From assembly GCF_001314875.1 (NCBI RefSeq), contig NZ_LJZS01000008.1, positions 62,001 through 126,000 on the forward strand: a stretch of DNA of 64,000 bases. The letters run 5' to 3'. The position numbers were made by a program, and so were the translations under genes. Source of the DNA: Halomonas sp. HL-48 (lineage in GTDB: Bacteria > Pseudomonadota > Gammaproteobacteria > Pseudomonadales > Halomonadaceae). The notes under the pieces were generated by a model. That model was not told the origin of the DNA. It did not search any database and saw only the letters and a program-made list of their open reading frames with translations. Of this stretch, positions 1 through 8,212 are shown in pieces. How positions within the stretch are numbered: position 1 is the first letter of the stretch; the number at the start of each line of letters is the position of its first letter.

Positions 1-116
1 ATTCCTTGAATCAGGTAGGCAGATACTTGCTGAGTGAGATGGCTCCGCAACCGATACTCGGCTCATGATTTGATTTGGCTAGCGGTAGGCCTACCAACTC
101 AGTGTTAATAACACGC

Positions 117-491
117 TCAACCTTCTCGATCCTGGCCGTACCTTTCCATGTTGGGAAAGGGCGGTAGCCAATGTTCGCGGCGAATGGTCCAAAGCTCATA
201 CGTCGGTGTCAGTTGATTGGGTGAATCAAGGGCGCCAAGGTGTATTTCGATTTCGTCCTCGCTTACCGAAAAAACTGATGAACCGCATACCGAACAGAAG
301 TAACGCCCCTGGTAACTGTGTGGTTCGCCTTCGATCATGACAGCTTGCTTGGGGTAATCCGCCGCCGCATAGAAAAGCGCCCCGTGATGCTTGCGACAAT
401 CCATACAGTGGCAAATACCTACCCGGAGCGGCTCGCCATTGGCCACGATTCGGATCTTACCGCAGAGACAGCTACCTGTTAGTTGTTCCAT
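117..491 (-). CDS. GFA-family (glutathione-dependent formaldehyde-activating enzyme-like) protein
   Basis: This 124-residue protein has the size and zinc-ligand pattern of the GFA/CENP-V fold. The N-terminus carries CLCGKIRI, followed by CHCMDCRKHHGALF near residue 30 and CSVCGSSVF near residue 68. In the family these cysteines hold a structural and a second zinc ion. Some members act on S-hydroxymethyl-glutathione, but most are uncharacterised, so no substrate is claimed. The start at 491 is the first ATG of the reading frame and places the family's N-terminal Gly-x-Cys-x-Cys-Gly motif at the usual distance. It stands alone and is divergent from the AbiE operon. Confidence 0.85.
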   Translation of the reverse strand: MEQLTGSCLCGKIRIVANGEPLRVGICHCMDCRKHHGALFYAAADYPKQAVMIEGEPHSYQGRYFCSVCGSSVFSVSEDEIEIHLGALDSPNQLTPTYELWTIRREHWLPPFPNMERYGQDREG

Positions 492-797
492 TGCCAGTCT
501 CCAGAAGATTCATACATTCAAAGTAGGTGGCACCGCCGGTTTTGTCTTGCTGCCGTCTCGTTCGTATTTGATGCCAGCAAGCTGAGATAAATCGAGCTGT
601 TACAGGAAGCGGATTTGCCCTCTAAGCCCGGAGTTTGGTCGTATCTTGGCGGCACGCTGGCTCGGGTCTTCAGCAGGTCACTTGCCTAACCGGGGTTCTT
701 TAAAAGATAAATATTTTGTGAACTAAAGGTACACAAAAATTGATTATGTCAAAGGGTGTTGTGGCAGATTCTTTAGTTAAATGCTAATTTGTGAACC
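492..797. other. Intergenic region between GFA gene and abiE operon
   Basis: There is no convincing gene in this stretch. Its right half is AT-rich and contains the abiE operator-like inverted repeat listed separately (714-738). The start of the second operator copy (from 787) reaches into the coding sequence. A promoter for the GFA gene presumably lies at the left end, but I cannot point to clear boxes. Confidence 0.6.
714..738 (+). promoter_or_regulatory. Upstream operator of abiE (inverted repeat 1)
   Basis: TTTTGTG (714-720) and CACAAAA (732-738) form a perfect 7-bp inverted repeat with an 11-base spacer. The core GTGAAC-N5-GTACAC recurs 73 bp downstream (second operator). Known AbiEi antitoxins repress their own promoter by cooperative binding to two inverted repeats, so an autoregulatory role is a natural inference. 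Confidence 0.65.
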
Positions 798-811
798 ATG
801 AGTACACATAA
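787..811 (+). promoter_or_regulatory. Downstream operator of abiE overlapping the start codon (inverted repeat 2)
   Basis: TTTGTG (788-793) and CACATAA (805-811) form an imperfect inverted repeat, again with an 11-base spacer. It shares GTGAAC-N5-GTACAC with the copy at 714-738. The ATG at 798 lies inside it, so a bound repressor would also cover the translation start region of the DNA. The copies are 73 bp apart, about seven helical turns, which places them on the same DNA face. Confidence 0.65.
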
Positions 812-1619
812 AGAAGCAATACTAAAGAGGTTGCTTGAAGCCATACCGTCAGGGTACATGGTCGATACCGCATGGCTCGAACGCCACGGTGTCAGCCGTT
901 TTCTTGCGCGGAAATACGTTGATAACGGCTGGCTGGAGCGTGTTAACCGCGGCGTCTTCCGACGCCCCGCGCCGAACACAACAACGTCGGCCACAATTGA
1001 TTGGAAAACCTGCCTGCTATCCATGCAGCATATAATGGGTTACGACAGCTATGTCGGCGGTACAACAGCACTTGCCCAACAGGGCTACGATCACTACCTG
1101 CGGTTGGGCAGCAGTGCGCCTGTCTGGGTATATGGAGACGCCACACCCAACTGGCTAAGCAAGCTGTCACTAAATGCACCCATCGTGACCCGCAGCACCT
1201 CACTGTTCGCTGACCCGTCAGTTGGGCTTGCTAAAAATAACATCAACGATGAAGACGCGTTGCCATGGGACTGGACGCTCAGGATGTCGGCACCTGAACG
1301 GGCGGCCATGGAAGTCATGGACGAATTACCCAACCACGAAAGTTTTCATAACCTTGATATGGTGTTCGAGAGCTTGACGACACTGCGGCCGAAAGTACTG
1401 TCGGCGTTGCTGCACAGTTGCAAGAAAATCAAGGTCAAGCGGCTGTTCTTCGTCTTTGCGGATCGTCACGACCACCCTTGGCGCAAACGCCTCGACCCAG
1501 CAGAGTTCAACCTTGGCAGTGGCGATCGCGCACTGGTGAAAGGCGGCAAGATACATCCGCGCTATCGCATCATGGTGCCTGAAGCGTTTGTAACGGCGGA
1601 GACTAACGATGGCGCGTGA
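798..1619 (+). CDS. abiEi: Type IV toxin-antitoxin system antitoxin, AbiEi family
   Basis: This 273-residue protein has an N-terminal winged-helix region (about residues 5-55, with AWLERHGVSRFLARKYVDNGWLERV and then the basic segment RGVFRRP) typical of AbiEi antitoxins. The larger C-terminal domain is the family's antitoxin domain. AbiEi neutralises the AbiEii nucleotidyltransferase without direct contact and represses its own operon. The ATG at 798 is preceded by an in-frame stop at 792 and lacks a clear ribosome-binding site; it lies within the second operator. A weaker alternative start is the ATG at 858, behind AGGG. The toxin gene begins 11 bases before this gene ends, so the two are translationally coupled. 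Confidence 0.88.
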   Translation: MSTHKEAILKRLLEAIPSGYMVDTAWLERHGVSRFLARKYVDNGWLERVNRGVFRRPAPNTTTSATIDWKTCLLSMQHIMGYDSYVGGTTALAQQGYDHYLRLGSSAPVWVYGDATPNWLSKLSLNAPIVTRSTSLFADPSVGLAKNNINDEDALPWDWTLRMSAPERAAMEVMDELPNHESFHNLDMVFESLTTLRPKVLSALLHSCKKIKVKRLFFVFADRHDHPWRKRLDPAEFNLGSGDRALVKGGKIHPRYRIMVPEAFVTAETNDGA

Positions 1620-2526
1620 AGCCTATGAAGCACAGGTCGCACTCCTTGTGCGCATTCTTCCGCATGTTGCAAAGGAGGGTGTATTCGCGCTCAAGGGAGG
1701 CACCGCGATCAACCTGTTCTATCGTGATCTTCCGCGTTTGTCGGTCGATATCGACCTGACTTATCTTCCGGTGAAAGACAGGGATGACAGCCTTTCCGAA
1801 ATCAATGACGCGATGGATCGCATTGCGACTGCTATAGAAGGCAGTATCAATGGTGCCAAAACACAACGCATAAAGGGTGGAGGTGGTGGCGCCACTCGTC
1901 TTCTTGCCCGCATGGGCGGTGCTGAGATCAAGATCGAAACCTCGCCGGTCACACGCGGCGTCGTGCATGATCCTGAAATGCTCTCCGTCTCCGAAGCTGT
2001 TGAAGACGAGTTCGGTTATGCAGACATGCAGATCGTCTCTTTCGAAGATCTGTTCGGCGGCAAGCTGCACGCCGCATTAGATCGCCAGCATCCGCGCGAT
2101 CTTTTTGATGTGAAGCTGCTATACGATAACGAGGGCCTAGCGGAAGAACTATTCCGAACCTTTCTGATTTATATCGCGAGTTCGTCACGTCCCGCACACG
2201 AACTGCTGAACCCTAACTGGCTTGACCTCGACAAGCCTTATGCCCAAGAATTTGAGGGCATGACCAGAACTCCCGTCAGCATCGAAGAGCTCTTGCACAC
2301 ACGTAAACGTTTGATTGCAGATATTCAGTCACGCTTCGATGAGAACACAAAGAGATTCCTGCTGAGCCTGCATGACGGTTCCCCAAATTTTAATGCCATT
2401 GATCGCCCTCAGGCAGCGGATCTGCCAGCCGTCCGCTGGAAGCTCATCAATCTGGAAAAGCTTAAGAACGAAAACGGTACCAAGCATGCGGCTCAACGAC
2501 GCGAACTTGAGGCACTGCTCAGTTAG
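1609..2526 (+). CDS. abiEii: Type IV toxin-antitoxin system toxin, AbiEii/AbiGii nucleotidyltransferase family
   Basis: This is a 305-residue DNA polymerase beta-like nucleotidyltransferase. The family signature KGGTAINLF (about residue 29) is followed by LSVDIDLTYLP, with the two metal-binding aspartates near residues 47-49. The later motif KLHAALDRQHPRDLFDV (about residue 150) matches the conserved lysine and Arg-Asp-x-x-Asp region. Such toxins transfer nucleotides to RNA targets and cause reversible growth arrest or abortive infection. The gene overlaps the antitoxin gene by 11 bases. Its stop codon also overlaps, tail to tail, the stop codon of the convergent LysR gene. Confidence 0.9.
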   Translation: MAREAYEAQVALLVRILPHVAKEGVFALKGGTAINLFYRDLPRLSVDIDLTYLPVKDRDDSLSEINDAMDRIATAIEGSINGAKTQRIKGGGGGATRLLARMGGAEIKIETSPVTRGVVHDPEMLSVSEAVEDEFGYADMQIVSFEDLFGGKLHAALDRQHPRDLFDVKLLYDNEGLAEELFRTFLIYIASSSRPAHELLNPNWLDLDKPYAQEFEGMTRTPVSIEELLHTRKRLIADIQSRFDENTKRFLLSLHDGSPNFNAIDRPQAADLPAVRWKLINLEKLKNENGTKHAAQRRELEALLS

Positions 2527-3392
2527 CCAGAGATGTCTTTGCAGCATGAGCGCACATAGTTAAGAAATTCGATAACCGTTTGAGACGTTCTTAAATCGGT
2601 ATGCATTAAGCCCCACATATAGGTGCTCAGCTCAGGAATGATGGGGCTGATTCGCTTAATCCCGCCGCGTTTTTCGAGGTAGGTCGGTAATACGGCCGCG
2701 TAATCGTAATTCGATACCATGAAGTAATCCATTAGAATCGAGTTGCTTTTTAATAGTCTGTTGTTAAGCAGGTTGTTTTTTGAGAACCATTCGTTGAGCA
2801 GTGGGTATTGCATTTCCGTATTGGGCGCAATCCATGGGATATCCTTGTCTAACCAGTCGGTGAATTGGCTTTCTTGTGCTACATACACTGCCTGGTTAAT
2901 GGGTAGAATCTTTTTGCCTATCAGTGTTTCATTCGGGCTAACTACGGGTCGAAAAGCAATATCCGCGTCGCGTGCCTCAAGGCTCATCAGTTTGTTGCTG
3001 ACAATCACGCTTATATCTAGAGCTTTATATTTGCAGTTAAAATCATGAATGATGTCGCCTAATAGGCCATACATTAACGTGTCGGTGGTGGTGATTGTTA
3101 GGTTGCCAGAGAATTTTTCGTTGGCAGAGAAGATTTTCCGCTCAGCATAGAGAACCTGTTTTTCTATTTCCTTTGCACTTCTAACCAGCTCTAATCCTGC
3201 TAGCGTGGGTACGTAGGCGTTGTTGTCGTCACGGTGAAATAACTTTACGCCACATCTTGCCTCAATTTCTGCCAGGCGCCTGTAAATTGTCGGGTGACTG
3301 AAATGTAGTTTATTTGCTGCCTTCTTTAAGTTTTTTTCTTCTGCAATAGCCAGCACTACTTTAAAGTCATCCCATTTAAGATTCTCAATCAT
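2523..3392 (-). CDS. LysR-family transcriptional regulator
   Basis: A 289-residue LysR-type regulator. The N-terminal winged helix-turn-helix (residues 5-65: WDDFKVVLAIAEEKNLKKAA and SHPTIYRRLAEIE) is followed by a periplasmic-binding-protein-like effector domain. It is divergent from an MFS transporter gene 89 bases away, the classic arrangement in which the LysR protein controls its neighbour. The effector cannot be told from sequence. This gene and the transporter are visibly more AT-rich than the genes at 5 kb and beyond, which would fit separate acquisition. It converges on abiEii with a 4-base overlap. Confidence 0.9.
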   Translation of the reverse strand: MIENLKWDDFKVVLAIAEEKNLKKAANKLHFSHPTIYRRLAEIEARCGVKLFHRDDNNAYVPTLAGLELVRSAKEIEKQVLYAERKIFSANEKFSGNLTITTTDTLMYGLLGDIIHDFNCKYKALDISVIVSNKLMSLEARDADIAFRPVVSPNETLIGKKILPINQAVYVAQESQFTDWLDKDIPWIAPNTEMQYPLLNEWFSKNNLLNNRLLKSNSILMDYFMVSNYDYAAVLPTYLEKRGGIKRISPIIPELSTYMWGLMHTDLRTSQTVIEFLNYVRSCCKDISG

Positions 3393-3481
3393 GATAATCT
3401 CGTTTTCATTAATGATAATTTACATGCTAGGTCTGGCTGGATAATATTTCAAGAAATTGATTAACAGAAGATCGTCTTGAA
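3393..3481. promoter_or_regulatory. Divergent promoter region, LysR/MFS pair
   Basis: This 89-base AT-rich spacer separates the two divergent starts and must hold both promoters. AT-rich palindromic stretches such as ATGATAATCTCG and ATTAATGATAATTTA are present, but no single LysR box (T-N11-A) can be assigned with confidence. Confidence 0.4.
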
Positions 3482-4741
3482 ATGAATGAAATAGCTGAAG
3501 CTGGCCCTGTGATATCTTCACGTCAAAAACTAAATGCTTTGTTCGTTGCCGCTTTATGTATTATAACGGCTGGAAGTTATGTGACGCTATCCGGCTTGCT
3601 GACGTCACAACTGATCGAAGAACTTGGGTGGACGACACTCAGTACAAGCGTCGGCATAACGATCAATATGATCCTTTATGGGGCTACCGCCCCCTTCGCC
3701 ATTCATTTGATGGAGAAGTATGGGATCAAAAAGATAGTCGTAATAAGCCTGGTGGCACTCTGTGCCGGCGCATTGGTGTGCACAATCAATTCAAAAATCG
3801 TTTTTAATCTCGCTTGGGGGATTTTAGTTGGACTTGGGTGCGGCGCTTTAACCATGTCATTTGGCGCCCTGTTTGCTCGCTCCTGGTTCAAGAGAACGGG
3901 GCTGCCTACTGGCATATTGACGGCTTCTGCCGTGACGGGTCAGTTTGTATTATTACCTGGGTGGGCAAAGCTGGCGAACGAGTTTGGCTGGCGGGCACCG
4001 TTGATTGGCTGTGTTGTGCTCACCGTGATCACCTTGCTAGTCATATTCTTGCTGCTAAATGAGAAGAGGTCGGCGATTAGAACGGTTACGGCCTACCATC
4101 TTAAGCCGGATAGTACCGTTGCCGATGTTTTTATTAATTTGAAAGTTTTCATCAAAAATAAAAAGTTTTGGGTAATAGCCCTGGCCTTTGGAATGTGTGG
4201 TGCTACCACGAATGGCCTTATGTGGAGCAGTTTTACGCCTGCCGCAAACTTGGAAGGCATACCGGTTGCAGAGGCATCTTACTTGCTGCTGATAGTAGGT
4301 GTTTTAAATATTCCGGGTACGATTGGCGCAGGGTGGCTGTCAGATAGAGTCAATAAACAAGCACTGCTATCGGCAATTTTTATTGTAAGGGGTGCTAGCC
4401 TGGTTTGGCTTCCCTTCATTTTAACGCAGCCGGTTGGCTGGGAGCTTATCGTTTTTGCTGTCGTGTTCGGTGTGTTTGATGTGGCAACGGTTCCGCCCGT
4501 TATTAACTTATGCAATCAAATTTTTGGTGACCAAGGACCTGCCGCTTTTAGCTGGATCAACGTAGCTCATCAGTTAGGCGCTGGGCTGGTTGCTCTGACA
4601 GGAGGGATGATCGCCTTTATCACGGGGTCTTATTTCTGGTTGTGGTTCATAGCAGGCGGTCTATGTTTCATCGCTGCTGTGATCGTGCTTAGTCCCTATC
4701 ATAGTGAACAGTCGGCCCAGTGTATCAGTGCGCAGGGTTGA
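3482..4741 (+). CDS. MFS transporter
   Basis: A 419-residue polytopic protein with about twelve hydrophobic segments in two groups of six, separated by a hydrophilic loop near residues 195-225. GWLSDRVNKQ (about residue 285) matches the MFS loop motif found between the first two helices of each half. The N-terminal half contains LTSQLIEELGWTTLSTSVG and a glycine-rich fourth or fifth helix region, as in monocarboxylate/oxalate-type MFS carriers, but the substrate is unknown. It is probably controlled by the divergent LysR gene. Base composition is AT-rich compared with the flanks. Confidence 0.85.
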   Translation: MNEIAEAGPVISSRQKLNALFVAALCIITAGSYVTLSGLLTSQLIEELGWTTLSTSVGITINMILYGATAPFAIHLMEKYGIKKIVVISLVALCAGALVCTINSKIVFNLAWGILVGLGCGALTMSFGALFARSWFKRTGLPTGILTASAVTGQFVLLPGWAKLANEFGWRAPLIGCVVLTVITLLVIFLLLNEKRSAIRTVTAYHLKPDSTVADVFINLKVFIKNKKFWVIALAFGMCGATTNGLMWSSFTPAANLEGIPVAEASYLLLIVGVLNIPGTIGAGWLSDRVNKQALLSAIFIVRGASLVWLPFILTQPVGWELIVFAVVFGVFDVATVPPVINLCNQIFGDQGPAAFSWINVAHQLGAGLVALTGGMIAFITGSYFWLWFIAGGLCFIAAVIVLSPYHSEQSAQCISAQG

Positions 4742-4814
4742 CGCTACTGCAGGGCTCTTGTCTGGGCTACTTTTAAGCCCAGAATGCAAATAGTCGCTAT
4801 TTCTAGTGACGCTC

Positions 4815-4872
4815 GTAAATCGTGTTGTACACGGTTTACCCCCGCCCGCTACTAAAAATGGCGGGCAGGGGG
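4815..4872. terminator. Tandem hairpins downstream of the MFS gene
   Basis: Two adjacent inverted repeats are present. GTAAATCGTG (4815-4824) pairs with CACGGTTTAC (4830-4839) with one G-T wobble. CCCCCGCCCGC (4839-4849) pairs with GCGGGC-A-GGGGG (4861-4872) with one bulged A. No T-tract follows on the plus strand, so this may act as a transcript-stabilising or factor-dependent end rather than a simple intrinsic terminator. Confidence 0.45.
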
Positions 4873-4944
4873 ATTATCACACCTAGCCATATACGCGTGT
4901 GAGTCCGCTCGTCAAGCAAAGCTAAGGGGCGATTTACTGGCTTA

Positions 4945-5007
4945 TGAGCCGAATATAAACCATAATCGGCTCATAATATGATCTGAATAGGGTGTGTGAT
5001 CGGCTCA
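4945..5007 (+). promoter_or_regulatory. fic operator region: three TCGGCTCA half-sites
   Basis: TGAGCCGA (4945-4952) and TCGGCTCA (4966-4973) form a perfect 8-bp inverted repeat whose arms are 21 bp apart centre to centre. A third half-site, TCGGCTCA (5000-5007), ends on the first base of the proposed ATG. The Fic protein has a C-terminal winged-helix domain, so autoregulation through these sites is inferred. The whole region recurs at 8116-8179. Confidence 0.6.
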
Positions 5008-6119
5008 TGTATATCTGGGAACAGCGCAATTGGCCTTACTTTGAGTGGGATGAATCCTCTCTAAGGCCTACATTGGATGCCGTGCGGCTACTCCAGGGGA
5101 GGGTGCTGGGTAAAACCGAGGCTGCCCATGGTCAGGCTGATCTGGATGTGGAGATGGATGCGCTGATCCAGAATGCTATTCGTACCAGCGAAATCGAGGG
5201 AGAGCGCCTGGACGTTGGCTCAGTGAGGTCTTCTGTTGCCCGCCACCTAGGTTTAGAGCAGGCAGGTGTGTCCGGCAGAACCACACCGGAATCAGAAGCG
5301 CTAGTTGAGCTGTTGCTGCAATCTACCCGTCAGTTAGATGAGCCGCTTTCCCGCGAAACGCTGTGTCTTTGGCAGTCCATGCTGTTTGTGCAAGGCCCTG
5401 GCTTGCTAGGGAATATAAGAGTAGGGGAGCTACGTGGTGACCACCCCATGCAAGTGGTATCTGGGCGGCTCGACAAGCCTAATGTACATTTTGAAGCACC
5501 GCCCCGTGGGCAGTTGGAGGCAGAGCTGGATGCGTTCATTACTTGGTTCAACAACCCGCCGCAGGGGCTTGATGCACTGGTTCGCGCCGGGATTGCACAC
5601 TTATGGCTGATTACCTTGCACCCCTTTGATGATGGAAATGGTCGCGTCACCCGCGCGGTGACAGACAGAGCATTGGCGCAAGCAGAGCGGCAATCTGTCC
5701 GCTTCTATTCCCTGAGTGCTGCGATCATGGCGCGCAGATCCGCTTACTACGATCACCTTGAAGGCGCGCAGAAAAACAGCCTCGATATTACCACGTGGTT
5801 GTTGTGGTTTCTGGAGACGCTGAAAGAGGCGCTTGAGCAGGCGCTGTTAAGAATCGACCGTGTGCTAATGAAAACCACCTTCTGGCAGCAGCATGCCACC
5901 ACCGTGCTGAGCGAACGCGAGATCAAGGTGCTGAACCGCTTATTGGATTCGGCAGGAGAGGAATTTGAGCATGGCATCAATGCGCGTAAATACCAATCGC
6001 TGGCCAAGGTAAGTAAAGCCACGGCAACACGTGATTTGGCTGAACTGTTAGAAAAGGGCTGCCTTTACAAGCTACCCGGCGGGGGGCGCAGCACGCGTTA
6101 TTGGATAATGCTTGGCTAA
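5007..6119 (+). CDS. fic: Fic-family protein (DUF4172 - Fic - winged helix)
   Basis: A Fic adenylyltransferase-type protein of 370 residues. The N-terminal MYIWEQRNWPYFEWD is the start of the DUF4172 domain found in many bacterial Fic proteins. TSEIEGE (about residue 62) fits the inhibitory helix motif (S/T)xxxE(G/N), placing it in the class with the auto-inhibitory glutamate inside the same chain. The catalytic loop HPFDDGNGR (about residue 205) is complete, with histidine and the phosphate-binding Asp-Gly-Asn-Gly-x-x-Arg. The last 70 residues look like a winged helix. The ATG at 5007 is chosen over an in-frame GTG at 4992 because homologues begin MYIW and because a decayed copy at 8179 starts at the same codon. 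Confidence 0.88.
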   Translation: MYIWEQRNWPYFEWDESSLRPTLDAVRLLQGRVLGKTEAAHGQADLDVEMDALIQNAIRTSEIEGERLDVGSVRSSVARHLGLEQAGVSGRTTPESEALVELLLQSTRQLDEPLSRETLCLWQSMLFVQGPGLLGNIRVGELRGDHPMQVVSGRLDKPNVHFEAPPRGQLEAELDAFITWFNNPPQGLDALVRAGIAHLWLITLHPFDDGNGRVTRAVTDRALAQAERQSVRFYSLSAAIMARRSAYYDHLEGAQKNSLDITTWLLWFLETLKEALEQALLRIDRVLMKTTFWQQHATTVLSEREIKVLNRLLDSAGEEFEHGINARKYQSLAKVSKATATRDLAELLEKGCLYKLPGGGRSTRYWIMLG

Positions 6120-6123
6120 GCAA

Positions 6124-7083
6124 CTACCGAGGATGTCTCGGAAGTTCATCATGAATGTAGGCGTCAGCCACCTGTTGCCGTAACACCATCACCCCCGCGA
6201 TTAAGATCATGCCCATACCCAACCAGGTCATGCCATCAGGGACTTCACTGAAGAGCAGGTAGCCCCAAATACTGGCAAAGATGAGGTAGGCGTAATCAAA
6301 GGTACCTATCAACGCTGAAGGGGCAATTTGATAGGCCCTTGCCACACCGGTATTCACAATGATCAGCAGTAGCGCGTAGGCGCTCACGATCAATAACGCT
6401 TTGGCATCTAGCGGTTGCCAACCGGCAAACAGGAAGGGCGCGCGTTCAGCGATTGATGCTTTGCTGTTGATGGCGACCAGCACACTGAAAACACTGCCTG
6501 CTGCAAGAAAGGCTAGATTTAGTCCCAAGGTGAGTATTAAAGGGTGTTCTGTTTGGCAGTGGTGGCGAGTGACCAGCATTGCTAGCGCATAAAAGAGGGC
6601 GGCAAGCACGGGTAGCAGTGTGGCAGGTGTGAAGGTGTCGCCGCCAGGGCGCAACACCACCACCACGCCCAGGAATCCGCAGAGGATGCCCAGCCAGGCC
6701 TGGAGTGAAAGATGCTCGCCCGCCCCAAAAGCAGCCAGCACGGCAATAAACAGCGGTGTGGTGTAAATAGCGACCGCCGCCACCGAAAGCGGAATCAGCG
6801 GTAGTGCTGCGTAATAGGCTATCCACATCAGCAACAGAAGTAGGCTTCTTATCGCCACCCAGCGGCGTGATTTTACCCTGGGGCGGGGGCCTGGATGGCA
6901 AATGATCAACCCGAAAAGTATCGGTAGCGATAGTGTTGAGGCGATGACATAGAGTTGCCATAGCGACATACTGGCACTCAGATACTTAACCAAAGCGTCA
7001 GTCAAGGCCAACAGAAAGACGGCTCCCACGATAATACTTATGCCCTGTGGGATATTATCTTGTGATTCAGCGGTGGCCTTCAT
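6124..7083 (-). CDS. EamA/DMT-family exporter
   Basis: A 319-residue membrane protein with ten predicted hydrophobic helices in two homologous EamA halves. The first half runs from about residue 15 to 145 and ends in GILCGFLGVVVVLRPGG. The second runs from 160 to 305 and ends in TWLGMGMILIAGVMVL. Members of this drug/metabolite transporter family export amino acids, metabolites or toxicants; the substrate here is unknown. It is divergent from a GcvA-like LysR gene with 93 bases between starts, which probably controls it. It converges on fic with only four bases between stop codons. Confidence 0.88.
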   Translation of the reverse strand: MKATAESQDNIPQGISIIVGAVFLLALTDALVKYLSASMSLWQLYVIASTLSLPILFGLIICHPGPRPRVKSRRWVAIRSLLLLLMWIAYYAALPLIPLSVAAVAIYTTPLFIAVLAAFGAGEHLSLQAWLGILCGFLGVVVVLRPGGDTFTPATLLPVLAALFYALAMLVTRHHCQTEHPLILTLGLNLAFLAAGSVFSVLVAINSKASIAERAPFLFAGWQPLDAKALLIVSAYALLLIIVNTGVARAYQIAPSALIGTFDYAYLIFASIWGYLLFSEVPDGMTWLGMGMILIAGVMVLRQQVADAYIHDELPRHPR

Positions 7084-7176
7084 TGCGGCGTTCCAGATAT
7101 GAATTTCGCTCTAGAATGCCGCTGCCTCTCGCAGTGCTTCAAACGACTTATACGTTACGATGCATGAGCTCAGATT

Positions 7177-8085
7177 ATGGATAATTTCATCAAGTCTCTT
7201 CCGCCGCTGGCGACGCTACGCCCCTTTGAGGCTGCCGCCAGGCTTGAAAGCTTTTCGCGCGCGGCGGATGAGCTCCACCTGACCCAGGCAGCTATCAGTC
7301 GACAGATCCGTGCGCTGGAGGAAGATCTTGGCGTGATGCTTTTCGAGCGCCGTAATCGCGGTGTATTTCTTACCCGTGAGGGGCGCGAGTTTGGCCGTAC
7401 GGTCTCCCAGGCGCTGGAAAGTATCGCTACGGGGGCTCAGGAGCTGCGCGGCGACCCGGATGATAAGCGAGTCGTGTTGTTCTGCCAGTTATGTGAAGCG
7501 TTCTATTGGCTGATGCCACAGCTGGCGAACTTCAATCGTCGCTATCCTGAAATTGAGATACAACTGGCGACGTCGACAAGGCCGATTACCGAGTTTAGTG
7601 GCAACTTCGACATTGCGCTGCAAACCAACGGACGGCCCAGCGGCAGCCATCGATTGGTGTTTACTGCCGAGGACGAGATATTTCCGGTTTGCAGTCCTGC
7701 TTACTTGAAAGAGGCCACTACGCCGTTGAGTCTCAACGCTTTGCTGAACCAGCGGCTACTGCACCACCACGCTGACCCGGCGGATTGGCTGGAGTGGGAT
7801 GACTGGTTTCGTGCCATGGGGCACTTTGAACTCTCATCAGCGGAGAGTGCCGTTTTCGACAGCTATCCACTGCTACTGCAAGCGGCTGTCGCGGGGCACG
7901 GTATTGCACTGGGGTGGCGGCGCACAACGCAACGCTTAATTGAAAATGGCGAACTGATTCGCCCGGTGGCAGAGAGCTTGTCTCAGCACGATGCCATTGC
8001 CCTATATACACGCCAGGGTGCTGCCCAACGCCCAGGCAGCGACGCGTTACTTGGCTGGCTGCGAGAGGTGCTGGGTGATGAGTGA
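7177..8085 (+). CDS. LysR-family transcriptional regulator (GcvA-like)
   Basis: A 302-residue LysR regulator. The start PPLATLRPFEAAARLESFSRAADELHLTQAAISRQIRALEE is split here across the family's winged helix; ARLESFSRAADELHLTQAAI is the characteristic GcvA/AmpR-type recognition region. The effector domain follows from about residue 95. Its divergent neighbour is an EamA-type exporter, the likely target. The short stretch after its stop codon leads directly into the duplicated fic promoter fragment at 8116. Confidence 0.9.
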   Translation: MDNFIKSLPPLATLRPFEAAARLESFSRAADELHLTQAAISRQIRALEEDLGVMLFERRNRGVFLTREGREFGRTVSQALESIATGAQELRGDPDDKRVVLFCQLCEAFYWLMPQLANFNRRYPEIEIQLATSTRPITEFSGNFDIALQTNGRPSGSHRLVFTAEDEIFPVCSPAYLKEATTPLSLNALLNQRLLHHHADPADWLEWDDWFRAMGHFELSSAESAVFDSYPLLLQAAVAGHGIALGWRRTTQRLIENGELIRPVAESLSQHDAIALYTRQGAAQRPGSDALLGWLREVLGDE

Positions 8086-8115
8086 TTGTAGGGTTTGTAT
8101 ATGCCTTCATACTCC

Positions 8116-8205
8116 ATGAGCCGAATATAAACCATAATCGGCTCACAATATGATCTGAATAAATGGGTTAATCGACTCATGCATGTTTGAAAACAACGCC
8201 ACGGC
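8116..8205 (+). pseudogene. Decayed second copy of the fic promoter and first codons
   Basis: From 8116 the sequence repeats 4944-5033. The first 46 bases differ at one position and include both operator arms (TGAGCCGA 8117-8124 and TCGGCTCA 8138-8145). The third half-site is present as TCGACTCA (8172-8179). At 8179 an ATG opens M-H-V-stop-K-Q-R-H-G, matching M-Y-I-W-E-Q-R-N-W of the intact Fic protein, with the tryptophan codon changed to TGA. Similarity fades after about 8205, where the tail of hipA begins. Most differences are transitions, as expected of a neutral relic. No catalytic part of Fic remains. Confidence 0.75.
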
Positions 8206-8212
8206 CGCGTTT

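Noticed and set aside
58-65. TCGGCTCA near the window start, identical to the fic half-site
   Set aside because: A single 8-mer is expected about once or twice by chance in a window of this size, and no partner arm is nearby.
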